A stretch of 64,000 bases of DNA from Marinobacter nauticus (GTDB lineage: Bacteria; Pseudomonadota; Gammaproteobacteria; Pseudomonadales; Oleiphilaceae). Under the pieces are notes generated by a model. That model made no database searches and had not been told where the DNA came from. It saw only the letters and a list, made by a program, of their open reading frames with translations. Location of the stretch: assembly GCF_003634635.1 (NCBI RefSeq), contig NZ_RBJB01000003.1, positions 558,001-622,000 of the forward strand, read 5' to 3'. Position numbers and translations under genes: made by a program. Of the stretch, positions 1 to 8,429 are shown in pieces; position 1 is the first letter of the stretch; the number at the start of each line of letters is the position of its first letter.

Positions 1-667
1 AGAACACTCCAGCCACACCGGCATTGTGTGCGGTAAGCATGTCCACATAACTGTCCCCGATATACCAGGCGTGTTCATCCGTTTGGATCGACATCTTTTC
101 CAGCGCTTTGAGAATCACCTCCGGATCCGGCTTGTATTCAGTGACGTCATCAGCACACACGATGGCATCGAACAAATGCAGCCAGCGGCCCTCGTCGACA
201 ATCTGCAGTTCCCGGTCCAGGAACTCCCGGTTGCGGTTGGTGCACACCGCCAGCTTGATACCCAGGGCTTTCAGTGCTGACAGATACTCATAAGCGCCCG
301 GCTGAAACGGTTTCACCTGGCCGAAGTACTTCCGGTAAGCCTGATTGTAGGCTTTATGCGCGATCAGCTTGGGAGCCTTGTTCTCACCAAAGATGGCGTT
401 GAAAATATCCGTTCGGGAGACCCGGCGCTCAGCCAGAATCCGCGGGTGCAATCGGCGGTAGATGCGAATGTAACGCACCAACCGGGCATCGTCTTCGGTG
501 CGGCACTGGTCTTCAGGCAGCAACTGCTCCACGAGGCCCAGCTCTTCCAGTTGCGGTAACATCTCCTCCATGGCGCTGAACATGGCATCATGGGTGTCCA
601 CCAGGGTACCGTGCCAGTCGAAGATCAGGACCGAGGGTGGCAGGATGTTGTCGTCGAATCGGGACAT
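1..667 (-). CDS. HAD-superfamily hydrolase, C-terminus outside window
   Basis: The gene starts at 667 on the minus strand and runs off the left edge, so about 222 codons are visible. The fold is a phosphoglycolate-phosphatase-like HAD: motif I near residues 17-21, an insert cap domain rich in Arg and Glu, motif II (VCTN) around residue 140, and a C-terminal GDSYVDM motif that should bind Mg. Motif I reads DWHGT rather than the usual DxDGT, so the general acid/base Asp is replaced by His. The substrate cannot be told from sequence. The gene is divergent from the DUF2256-photolyase pair, with 68 bases between the two starts. Confidence 0.85.
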   Translation of the reverse strand, partial: MSRFDDNILPPSVLIFDWHGTLVDTHDAMFSAMEEMLPQLEELGLVEQLLPEDQCRTEDDARLVRYIRIYRRLHPRILAERRVSRTDIFNAIFGENKAPKLIAHKAYNQAYRKYFGQVKPFQPGAYEYLSALKALGIKLAVCTNRNREFLDRELQIVDEGRWLHLFDAIVCADDVTEYKPDPEVILKALEKMSIQTDEHAWYIGDSYVDMLTAHNAGVAGVF

Positions 668-735
668 GGCAAAACCTCTGGAAGCTCAGTCACGTATATC
701 CACACACCTCTTTCAGTTAAACCCATAAACCGCCC

Positions 736-876
736 ATGCACAAAAAACCGCACTTACCTGAGAAAATCTGCCCGGCCTGCAACCGCCCTTTCACCTGGCG
801 CAAGAAGTGGGCAAAGGACTGGGACCAGGTGAAATACTGCAGTGAGCGTTGCCGGCGCAACCGGGGGCCGCACTGA
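736..876 (+). CDS. DUF2256 zinc-ribbon-like small protein
   Basis: This is a 46-residue protein with two Cys pairs (CPAC near residue 13 and a later C-SERC) separated by a Trp- and Lys-rich stretch, the DUF2256 pattern; the cysteines probably bind a metal. Its stop codon TGA shares a base with the start of the photolyase gene (TGATG), so the two are probably translationally coupled. DUF2256 genes commonly sit beside photolyase/cryptochrome genes, but their role is unknown. The alternative is that it is a non-functional leader, which the intact cysteines argue against. Confidence 0.8.
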   Translation: MHKKPHLPEKICPACNRPFTWRKKWAKDWDQVKYCSERCRRNRGPH

Positions 877-2393
877 TGGCAGTCGTGGTCTGGTTCAAAC
901 GGGATTTACGGGTGGAGGATCACGGCCCGCTGTGCGCCGCTGTGCAATCCGGGCAGCCGGTGATTCCCTTGTACGTGGTGGAGCCGGAATACTGGCAGCA
1001 ACCGGACACCTCCCGCCGGCAGTGGCAGTTCGTTGCGGAATCTCTCGAATCCTTGCGCAAACAGTTAAAACGCCTGGGCAGTGATCTGCTGATTGCTCAC
1101 GGGGAGGTCATCAGAACCCTGGATGACCTGAAACAGCAGTACGGCATCACACAGGTGTTCTGCCATCAGGAAACCGGCGGGGACTGGACCTTTCAACGGG
1201 ATAAAGCGGTGATTGCCTGGTGCCAGAGCCAGCAGATTGAGTTCCGCGAATGGCAGGGCTTTGGTGTCGTTCGGCGACTGGTCAACCGGGACGACTGGGA
1301 CCAGCACTGGAACCAGATCATCAAAAGCACACGCCTGCCTGCACCCGAAGGGATTCGTTCGCCGGATACCTCCGGCTGGCCGCAGAGCTTACCCGCACCC
1401 GCCCAGCTTAACGGTGGCCCGTGCCCGGATCGTCAGGCCGGCGGCAGCGAACGGGCCATTGCCCTGCTGGATTCGTTTCTGGAACGGCGGTGCGTGGGTT
1501 ATCAATACAACATGTCGTCGCCGCTTACCGCACCTCGCGCCTGCTCACGGCTCAGCCCTCACCTGGCCTGGGGCACCATCAGCCTGCGGGATGTCTATCA
1601 GCAGTCAAAAGAGACCGGAGACCACCGCAACACTCTGCCCCGCAAGAAGAAAAGCCTCACCAGCTTTCGCTCAAGGCTGCACTGGCATTGCCACTTTATC
1701 CAGAAGCTGGAGGATGAACCGGAACTGGAATTCCGTGCCATGCATCGGGAACTGGAGCACCTGAAAACCGGACCAAACAACAGCGAGCGACTGCATCGCT
1801 GGCAGGAGGGCCAGACCGGCTGGCCGCTGGTGGATGCCTGCATGCGCAGCCTGGAGCACACCGGTTGGATCAACTTCCGCATGCGGGCCATGCTGATGGC
1901 GGTGGCCAGTTATCAGCTTTGGCTTCACTGGCGGGACCCGGCACTGCACCTGGCTCGACTGTTTACCGATTTCGAGCCCGGCATTCACTATCCCCAGGCC
2001 CAGATGCAATCGGGGCTCACCGGCATCAACGCCCTGCGCATATACAACCCGGTGTTGCAAAGCCAGAAACTGGATCCGGAAGGTGAGTTCATCCGTCGCT
2101 GGATACCGGAGCTGGCCGGCGTCCCGGCGGAAATGATCCACACTCCTTGGCTGATGACGCCGGCCCAGAAGCAGCGCTTTGGCGGCAATACCTATATTTC
2201 ACCAGTCTGTGATCATGAGCAGGCAGCACGGGTGGCTCGCAAGGCGGTCGGAGAGTTCAGGAAGCAGCAAGTGAGCCAGACAGAGACGGACCGGGTTCTC
2301 AACCGTCATGGCAGTCGAAAGGGGCCGACACAGAACCGGCCCAGGATTGGCAACCAGGACTCTGAACCGGCATCACAGCTCCCTCTTTTTTGA
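876..2393 (+). CDS. Cryptochrome/deoxyribodipyrimidine photolyase family flavoprotein
   Basis: A 505-residue protein. It begins VVWFKRDLRVEDH, the N-terminal alpha/beta antenna-domain signature of photolyases, and its C-terminal half carries the helical FAD-binding domain, with GWPLVDACMRSL, WINFRMRAML and DFEPGIHYPQ segments. The expected role is blue-light DNA repair of pyrimidine dimers or light sensing. The ATG at 876 was chosen over an upstream in-frame start at 849 because conserved sequence begins there and the ATG overlaps the DUF2256 stop. The last 60 residues are polar and low in conservation. Repair versus cryptochrome function cannot be settled by reading. Confidence 0.9.
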   Translation: MAVVVWFKRDLRVEDHGPLCAAVQSGQPVIPLYVVEPEYWQQPDTSRRQWQFVAESLESLRKQLKRLGSDLLIAHGEVIRTLDDLKQQYGITQVFCHQETGGDWTFQRDKAVIAWCQSQQIEFREWQGFGVVRRLVNRDDWDQHWNQIIKSTRLPAPEGIRSPDTSGWPQSLPAPAQLNGGPCPDRQAGGSERAIALLDSFLERRCVGYQYNMSSPLTAPRACSRLSPHLAWGTISLRDVYQQSKETGDHRNTLPRKKKSLTSFRSRLHWHCHFIQKLEDEPELEFRAMHRELEHLKTGPNNSERLHRWQEGQTGWPLVDACMRSLEHTGWINFRMRAMLMAVASYQLWLHWRDPALHLARLFTDFEPGIHYPQAQMQSGLTGINALRIYNPVLQSQKLDPEGEFIRRWIPELAGVPAEMIHTPWLMTPAQKQRFGGNTYISPVCDHEQAARVARKAVGEFRKQQVSQTETDRVLNRHGSRKGPTQNRPRIGNQDSEPASQLPLF

Positions 2394-2411
2394 TCCCAAT
2401 GAACAAGGACC

Positions 2412-2873
2412 TTACTCGCTCTCTACAGGTCCGTCGCTCTCGTTTTTCTCCATACTGGGAAGCACCAGCACCGCACAAGGGGCATTGACCGACACATACT
2501 CCACCGTTGCCTTGCGCAACGGCCAGTGGCTGCCACCGCCACGGGAGACCAGAATCATCAGATCTGCACACAGCTGACCGGCCAGTGCCACCAGTTTCTC
2601 ACCGGCCGAACCGGCCACCACGTGCAGGATCGCCTCCCGGTTCAGGGGCAGGTATTTCCGGGCCAGCAGATCCAGGTGGTGCCGCACCTGTTCTTCTTTG
2701 TCTTCCGGTGCTTCTTCGGTGACGTGAGGAAAGAAACCGCTGCCACCCGGGTTGAAGACACTGGCCAGGTGCAACTCGCCCCCCTCCTCCAGAAGATTCA
2801 GGGCCGCTTCCAGTGCACGCTTGCCCTCCCCGTCGTCTTTCGGATCAATCGCGATCAGCAGCTTCCGGTACAT
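2412..2873 (-). CDS. Universal stress protein (UspA family)
   Basis: A 153-residue single Usp domain starting MYRKLLIAIDPKDD, with a C-terminal stretch (VEYVSVNAPCAVLVLPS) where Usp proteins carry the nucleotide-binding loop and last strand. The start at 2873 has a strong AGGAGAAAGG ribosome site eight to ten bases upstream. It overlaps the end of the BCCT transporter gene by 29 bases, so the pair is one operon. Paired Usp and transporter genes often mean that the Usp modulates or follows transport, but that is inference. The end lies 18 bases from the convergent photolyase stop. Confidence 0.88.
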   Translation of the reverse strand: MYRKLLIAIDPKDDGEGKRALEAALNLLEEGGELHLASVFNPGGSGFFPHVTEEAPEDKEEQVRHHLDLLARKYLPLNREAILHVVAGSAGEKLVALAGQLCADLMILVSRGGGSHWPLRKATVEYVSVNAPCAVLVLPSMEKNESDGPVESE

Positions 2874-4491
2874 AACCTTTCTCCTGTTTGGGTTCAGAAT
2901 CGGCTTCCACTTCCGGGAAGGCGCGGCCTCGCACCAGCTCATCCACACTGTAGCCGCGATAATCGGCGTGCAGAGCGCGATAGAGGGACACCGCCATAAA
3001 AATCAGCAGAATACAGAACGGTAAACCAAGTGAAGTGATCACGTTCTGCAGAGCATCTAGCCCGCCGGCAAGCAACAGAGTGGCCGCAATTACCCCCTGG
3101 GCCGCCGCCCAGAAAATCCGTTGGCGAATCAGCGAAGGCTGGTCGTCCCGGCGTGTCAGCATATCAATCACCAGGGAGGCGGAGTCCGATGACGTGGTAA
3201 AGAAAATGACAATAATGACCACACTCAGAGCAGAAGCCGCCTCCGCCAGCGGAAAAACATCAAGAAACGCAAAGATGGCCACCGACGGATCCCTCTGCAC
3301 CTGATCCGCCAGTGCCACCAGGCCATTCATCTCAACGTTGATGGCAGAGAGACCAAAGATGCCGAACCACACCAGCGTAAACGCGGTTGGCGCAAACAGT
3401 ACGCCGGCTACGAACTCCCGAATGGTTCGCCCACGGGAAATCCGGGCAATGAAAATACCCACATAGGGCGCCCAGGAAATCGTCCAGGCCCAGTAGAACA
3501 ACGTCCAGTTGCGTTGCCAGTCCGACTCGCGAAAGGTTTCTGTCCAGAACGCCAGCCAGGGCAAGGCATCAAAATAATCACCCACGCTCTGAACCATACC
3601 TTCGGCAATAAACACGGTAGGGCCCACCGCAAATACAAACAGCAGCAAGACAATCGCCAGCAGAATATTCACCTGGGACAGCCGCCGAACTCCTTTGTCC
3701 AGGCCTAGCGCTACCGAGGTCGCTGCAATGCTGGCAATAACCGTGATCAGCAGAACCTGAACCCAGCCCGCGGAAGGAACACCGAACAGGTAATTCAGTC
3801 CACTGTTCAGCTGCAACGTGCCCAGCCCGAGCGACGTCGCCACCCCGAACAGCGTGCCCAACACCGCGATAACGTCCACCGCCCAGCCCCATGGACCAAA
3901 GGTGCGCTCACCAAGAATCGGGTAGAACAGGCTGCTGATACGCATGGGAAGGCTGTGGCGATAGGAGAAATAACCAATGGCCAACCCCGGCATGGCAAAG
4001 ATGGTCCAGGTGTGAAGGCCGAAATGATAGAGGGCAATGGTCATGGCGTCGGTAGCGGCCTGCTCGGTGCCGCCCTGCACACCCTCGAATGGCGGATTGG
4101 CAAAGTGGGACACCGGCTCAGCCACCCCCCAGAACATGAGGATAGTGCCAATACCGGCAGCAAACAGCATGGTGAACCAGGTGAGATTCGAGTAGTCCGG
4201 CCGACTGTCATCCGCCCCAAGGCGAATGCTGCCGTAGCGACTGAGCGCCAGACCAAGAAGAAAAATCAGAAGCGAAGACACCGCCAGGATATAGAACCAG
4301 CCCAGGTTACGGGCCACCCATCCGGTCAACTGCCCGAAACTGCTCGCCACTGCCTGGTCAAAAGGAATCGCCAAAGCCACAAACAGCGCGGCTATCGCAG
4401 CTGAGCTAAAGAACACTCCGGGTATTGTCTGCAAGCCCAGCCGGTGTTGCAGCCGCTCCAGCACAGTCGTCTCCTCATTCCATGAAACCAC
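2845..4491 (-). CDS. BCCT-family betaine/choline/carnitine transporter
   Basis: A 548-residue inner-membrane protein with about 12 hydrophobic segments. The BCCT signature is clear in the middle: FYWAWTISWAPYVGIFIARI followed by SRGRTIREF, where the stacked Trp residues form the substrate cage. The likely role is Na+- or H+-coupled uptake of glycine betaine, choline or a related osmolyte, fitting a marine organism. The start is a GTG at 4491; no in-frame ATG lies close by. The exact substrate is not readable. Confidence 0.92.
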   Translation of the reverse strand: MVSWNEETTVLERLQHRLGLQTIPGVFFSSAAIAALFVALAIPFDQAVASSFGQLTGWVARNLGWFYILAVSSLLIFLLGLALSRYGSIRLGADDSRPDYSNLTWFTMLFAAGIGTILMFWGVAEPVSHFANPPFEGVQGGTEQAATDAMTIALYHFGLHTWTIFAMPGLAIGYFSYRHSLPMRISSLFYPILGERTFGPWGWAVDVIAVLGTLFGVATSLGLGTLQLNSGLNYLFGVPSAGWVQVLLITVIASIAATSVALGLDKGVRRLSQVNILLAIVLLLFVFAVGPTVFIAEGMVQSVGDYFDALPWLAFWTETFRESDWQRNWTLFYWAWTISWAPYVGIFIARISRGRTIREFVAGVLFAPTAFTLVWFGIFGLSAINVEMNGLVALADQVQRDPSVAIFAFLDVFPLAEAASALSVVIIVIFFTTSSDSASLVIDMLTRRDDQPSLIRQRIFWAAAQGVIAATLLLAGGLDALQNVITSLGLPFCILLIFMAVSLYRALHADYRGYSVDELVRGRAFPEVEADSEPKQEKGYVPEAADRD

Positions 4492-4568
4492 CGCGCCACT
4501 GTACCATAGTGACTGTATCGTCTTCGGGCTGAGATTTGATCGATGTCAGGCATTCAAGGGAATACATC

Positions 4569-5033
4569 ATGAAAATTGGAGAGTTGTCCCGGCACGCCGG
4601 TGTTCCGGTAGAAACTATCCGTTATTTTGAAAAAATCGGGCTGATGGCCAAGCCAGAGCGCGGCGAAAACGGATATCGCTATTATCGTCAGGAACACCTC
4701 GATCGCCTCCTGTTCATCCGGCGCTGCCGCAATCTGGACATGGCTCAGGATGAGATTCGTGAACTCATCCGGCTGGCTGAAAAACCCACCGCCGATTGCT
4801 CAGACGTCAATGCCCTGCTGGCTCGACACCTGTCACATGTGCGGGCCAGGCTCAACGAACTGAAAAGCCTGGAACAGATGCTGGTCAACCTCCAGAACGC
4901 CTGCTCAGACCCGCGCACCATCCGGGAGTGTGGAATTCTGGGCGGGCTCAGCGACGAATTGGCCACCATCCCGGAACCCACCGCATCGGATAACCATGTA
5001 CCAGGCACCCATGGATCAGGCCATCATGATTAG
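4569..5033 (+). CDS. cadR: MerR-family heavy-metal regulator, CadR/PbrR-like
   Basis: A 154-residue MerR protein: N-terminal winged helix (MKIGELSRHAGVPVETIRYF), long dimerisation helix, and metal-loop cysteines at residues 77, 112 and 121, the arrangement of Cd(II)/Pb(II) sensors. The C-terminus ends in a short His-containing tail, as in CadR proteins. The start at 4569 is the ATG that places the winged helix at the N-terminus. It lies directly upstream of a MerR-type promoter and a CDF exporter, which it should activate when Cd, Pb or Zn is bound. The metal is inferred from the cysteine pattern. Confidence 0.88.
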   Translation: MKIGELSRHAGVPVETIRYFEKIGLMAKPERGENGYRYYRQEHLDRLLFIRRCRNLDMAQDEIRELIRLAEKPTADCSDVNALLARHLSHVRARLNELKSLEQMLVNLQNACSDPRTIRECGILGGLSDELATIPEPTASDNHVPGTHGSGHHD

Positions 5034-5039
5034 CAGGTG

Positions 5040-5070
5040 TTGACCCTGTAGCAACTACAGGGTTTTTAAT
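5040..5070 (+). promoter_or_regulatory. CadR-type operator within a 19-bp-spaced promoter
   Basis: A -35 box TTGACC at 5040-5045 and a -10 box TTTAAT at 5065-5070 are separated by 19 bases, the stretched spacing typical of MerR-activated promoters. Between them lies a perfect dyad: ACCCTGTAG (5043-5051), CAA, CTACAGGGT (5055-5063). The gene downstream is a CDF metal exporter with GGAGG just before its ATG. Confidence 0.9.
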
Positions 5071-5097
5071 GGAGACACTTAAACATTGGAGGTCTCT

Positions 5098-5739
5098 ATG
5101 GCGTGTTCCTGTTCTGCACCTGAACCCAAAACTCCCGCTCCGGGGTTCCGAAAAGCGCTTTGGCTGGCGCTGTGGGTGAATCTGGTGATGTTTCTGGTGG
5201 AAGGCTTCGCCAGCCTGCAATCCGGGTCCGTTTCCCTGATGGCCGATGCCATCGATTTCTTTGGCGACAGCGCCAACTATCTGCTTTCTCTGAGCGTTCT
5301 GGGAATGGGGATGCTCTGGCGCGGGCGGGCGGCTATGGTAAAAGGTCTGACCATGGCCGTGTTCGGACTGGTTGTCTGGGGCCGGGCCGTCTGGGTACTG
5401 CAAAGCGGCATCACGCCCGAGCCACTGACCATGGGCATGGTGGGGCTGCTGGCGCTTGCCGCCAACGTGTTTGTTGCCGTGATGCTGTTCCGGTTCCGGG
5501 ACGGTGACTCAGACATGCGCTCGGTCTGGCTTTGCAGCCGCAACGACGCTATCGGCAATATGGCCGTTATGGCCGCCGCACTGGGCGTGTTCGGCACCGG
5601 CAGTGCCTGGCCAGATCTGATCGTCGCAGCCATCATGGGTACGCTGGCCGTCACCGCCGGAGTTAGCGTGGTTCGCCATGCCCGCGCCGATATCACCGAC
5701 GCGAAGCGTGACGCACAATTGCAGGCCAGCGAGACCTGA
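5098..5739 (+). CDS. Short CDF-family cation efflux protein
   Basis: A 213-residue inner-membrane protein of about six segments, starting MACSCS with a GGAGG site at 5088-5092. Segment 2 carries D-F-F-G-D and segment 5 carries C-S-R-N-D, the positions of the two metal-site motifs of cation diffusion facilitators; the usual His of the second motif is Cys here. The C-terminal cytoplasmic domain of CzcD/YiiP-type proteins is missing, and an N-terminal Cys pair may bind metal instead. The CadR-controlled promoter points to export of Cd, Zn or Pb. Confidence 0.88.
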   Translation: MACSCSAPEPKTPAPGFRKALWLALWVNLVMFLVEGFASLQSGSVSLMADAIDFFGDSANYLLSLSVLGMGMLWRGRAAMVKGLTMAVFGLVVWGRAVWVLQSGITPEPLTMGMVGLLALAANVFVAVMLFRFRDGDSDMRSVWLCSRNDAIGNMAVMAAALGVFGTGSAWPDLIVAAIMGTLAVTAGVSVVRHARADITDAKRDAQLQASET

Positions 5740-5744
5740 CTCCC

Positions 5745-6203
5745 TCAGAAAGGCTGGAAATCCGATAGACGGTAGGAGAATTCATCGTCTGCGATGAATG
5801 GGCTACCGTCCACTTCCAGCCGTACCGGGAACCCATAACGTTGATCGTACTCAGCGACCAGGGTTTCTGCACTGTGCCGGGCTTTATCAATAACACCCAA
5901 CAAACCATCAATGGTCAGGCGCCTGGGGTCCAGAATATCCGGATGGTTGATCGGCTGTTCCAAACCTTCAACATCGATCACCGTTCCCTCGCGCACAGTA
6001 ACTCGCATGGGCTGGAGCAGGTCGGGCGGGCAGAAACAGGTTTGCCACACCGTAACCTCGTAACTGTCGATACCATGGGCTTGCCAAACGGCCTGAGCCT
6101 GTTGAAAATCCAGCACCGGGGTATTGTCTTTGCCGGCGCCGGCACAACCCGCCGCCAGCAATGACACCAGCACCAGGCCTATACAGGTTATGTGACGTTC
6201 CAC
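5745..6203 (-). CDS. DUF6174-like lipoprotein
   Basis: A 152-residue protein with a lipoprotein signal peptide (lipobox LAAGC near residue 20) and a soluble domain containing QTCFCPP, which resembles the DUF6174 family of unknown function. The start is taken as GTG at 6203, five bases after GGAGG; a GTG one codon earlier is possible. It overlaps the end of the upstream metalloprotease gene by 16 bases, so the two are probably co-translated. A role in envelope or protease biology is only inferred from that linkage. Confidence 0.75.
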   Translation of the reverse strand: MERHITCIGLVLVSLLAAGCAGAGKDNTPVLDFQQAQAVWQAHGIDSYEVTVWQTCFCPPDLLQPMRVTVREGTVIDVEGLEQPINHPDILDPRRLTIDGLLGVIDKARHSAETLVAEYDQRYGFPVRLEVDGSPFIADDEFSYRLSDFQPF

Positions 6204-8335
6204 CACCGCCTCCTTCTGACGATCACGGCCGTCAGAGCAACCAGCAACCACCCCGCGCCCAGGCTGCCACCGCCACCGGATGAACCGCCACCCTGGTCTT
6301 CGTCGGTCGAGGTTTCCTCGAGCTCCGGCATGATTGCCGGAACCGTCTCACTGCTGGCAAACTGGCCACCGTTGATAGCAACCAGTCGGTATTCGTAGGT
6401 ATATCCCGCCACCGGTGTCTCATCGACATAGCTCTCGGTACCGAAAGGAGCCGTTGCCAGCAACTGCCACGGGGTATATTCAGTTCCTGTGCGGCGGCGT
6501 TCAATCCGATATCCGGTCTGAGGACCAACATTCTCGGTCCAGGACAGCAGCACACGGCCCGCCTCGGCCACAGTGGTCAGCTCCTCGGGAGCAATAGGGG
6601 CGTTGTTCCAGCTTATGCTCGCTGAATTGCCGGGCAATGAACGCACGCCCTCCAGCACGGCCACCACGCGATACGCATACTCACCAGTCGCGATCAAAGA
6701 CGCATCGCGGTACTGATTCGTGCCCGCAGACAAGGTCACAGACAGGTCGGAATAGGCGGTCTCGCCAGGGGCCATTCGTTGCACAACATAGCCAGCATCT
6801 GTGGTCTCGCTTGGTTGCCATTGCAGAAACGCGCTCCGGGCCTCCGGTGTCACCACCAGGTCACCAGGTGCCGCAACCGCGGTGGGCGCCACCTCAAAAC
6901 GGCTTTCCAGCGTATTGTTGGCCGGCTGCAAATCCAGTACTTCACCACTCAAGCTGATCAGGGAGACCCGTTGATTCAGGGTCAGATTGGCTTCGGTGCC
7001 TGAATATGCCTGAATCGCGAGCTGTTGTCCCTGAGCATCGGGGATAAGATCGGAACAGCTATAGGACCGGGACGAGATCTCGCAAGGCACACCATCAACG
7101 GTGACCATCTCCAGCCGGGTATCTGTGCCCGTCAGTTCGCCCGTCACTTCCAACCGGTCTGCATTTTCGGAAGCGCTCTTATAGCCAATATCGAAAAAGG
7201 CCTGGAACTGGCTTTGTCCCGGTATCCTCTCAGGATTTGTGGTTACCGCCGTGAGCATGGTATCGGCCGGAAAATTGAAACACTGTTCCAGCGCCGGTTG
7301 CTGGTTAATGGTATTGATCAGGTTGGTTTCGGAACACGACGAAAACCGGGTCGCATCCGGGTTTGCCCAGGGGCTCATGATGAATCCGGTCGAACAGCTG
7401 TTCTGTTGCTCATCATGATTGGCACCGAAATTATGACCGAGCTCATGGGCAACGACGACGGCGGTCAGCACGTTGGAGTCAAACGCATTGGTGACGCCGG
7501 TACCGTAACCGTTGCCATCACACAGAGTGCCCACCCAGGCCAGCCCGGCCGTGCTTCCATCAAAATCCCTTCCGCTCACCAGATGCAACAAGGCGCGCCG
7601 ATTCTGCTGAAACGGAAGATTGCCGCCGGCCACCTGGGTCTGCACATCATCCAAAAGATCGTTCGCTGAAGTGGATGTAGTGAAGGTATTCGTCTTCAGG
7701 AAAGTAAGACTCAGGGTGTCCAGGCCAATACCAAACTGCTCGAAATAGAACCCTTCCACCAGATTCAGAATACTGACGGCCCGGTCCTGGAAATCATCGG
7801 GGAAACGTTGCTGGAATTCGAGATCGAAAACCACCTCCAGCTCCAGCAACAGGCAGGCTCCTTCTACCCGGCTGTCACAGAGGCTGTCGTAGCTCGCGGA
7901 CACCGCCTGGGCCATCATTGGCGTAAGAACACGATCAGGAGCAATAACGGCACTGCTGTGTACATGGTCAACACCGCAGCTGGGAGCGACGTCAAACCCA
8001 AAGCTCTTTGTGACCAACTGCTGACTGTCCTGCTGGCCACCAATCACATGCATACGCCCAAACAGGTAGGCCATGCCTTCCCAGCCATTCTGCAGGCGAG
8101 ACACCCTTACCCAGCTGTCCGGGTCGACCGCCACCTTACCCTGAAAGTGGCGGCCCGAGGCGAGTGCCTGGTGCGCCCCCAGGGCTGAGACCAGCCGATT
8201 ATTGGCTTGCAGCTCAACTTCGTAATCCTGGCCATCTATCCACAAATCCAGCGACTCCGAAGCGCTGGCATGAATTGAGAACAACAACAGCCAGACATGA
8301 ACCAGTATCGGGAAAAGGTACAGCAAACGTCTCAC
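6188..8335 (-). CDS. Secreted reprolysin-like zinc metalloprotease with GlyGly-CTERM tail
   Basis: A 715-residue protein with a Sec signal peptide (first 26 residues), a propeptide-like region, and a metzincin active site HELGHNFGANHD starting at His297, followed by a Met-turn-like IMSPWA. Two fibronectin type III-like domains follow (about residues 485-670). The C-terminus has a Gly/Ser-rich linker, a hydrophobic helix and an RRRR cluster: a GlyGly-CTERM sorting signal. The neighbouring divergent gene encodes a rhombosortase, the enzyme that cleaves such tails, so this protein is probably exported, clipped and released or anchored. Targets are unknown. Confidence 0.9.
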   Translation of the reverse strand: MRRLLYLFPILVHVWLLLFSIHASASESLDLWIDGQDYEVELQANNRLVSALGAHQALASGRHFQGKVAVDPDSWVRVSRLQNGWEGMAYLFGRMHVIGGQQDSQQLVTKSFGFDVAPSCGVDHVHSSAVIAPDRVLTPMMAQAVSASYDSLCDSRVEGACLLLELEVVFDLEFQQRFPDDFQDRAVSILNLVEGFYFEQFGIGLDTLSLTFLKTNTFTTSTSANDLLDDVQTQVAGGNLPFQQNRRALLHLVSGRDFDGSTAGLAWVGTLCDGNGYGTGVTNAFDSNVLTAVVVAHELGHNFGANHDEQQNSCSTGFIMSPWANPDATRFSSCSETNLINTINQQPALEQCFNFPADTMLTAVTTNPERIPGQSQFQAFFDIGYKSASENADRLEVTGELTGTDTRLEMVTVDGVPCEISSRSYSCSDLIPDAQGQQLAIQAYSGTEANLTLNQRVSLISLSGEVLDLQPANNTLESRFEVAPTAVAAPGDLVVTPEARSAFLQWQPSETTDAGYVVQRMAPGETAYSDLSVTLSAGTNQYRDASLIATGEYAYRVVAVLEGVRSLPGNSASISWNNAPIAPEELTTVAEAGRVLLSWTENVGPQTGYRIERRRTGTEYTPWQLLATAPFGTESYVDETPVAGYTYEYRLVAINGGQFASSETVPAIMPELEETSTDEDQGGGSSGGGGSLGAGWLLVALTAVIVRRRRWWNVT

Positions 8336-8429
8336 GGGCGAATCCTTTTCTGTTAAGGCAATTGGAATTCGCGCAAACTAATAGGCTTGGCAGGGCGAGA
8401 CCAGCCCGAACCAGTAACAATCTGCATTT

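Noticed and set aside
849..876. Longer photolyase start at 849
   Set aside because: The extra residues come from the DUF2256 reading region in another frame and lack conservation.
5745..6203. Possible immunity or inhibitor protein of the adjacent metalloprotease
   Set aside because: Only the gene overlap supports it; the DUF6174-like fold gives no sign of inhibition.
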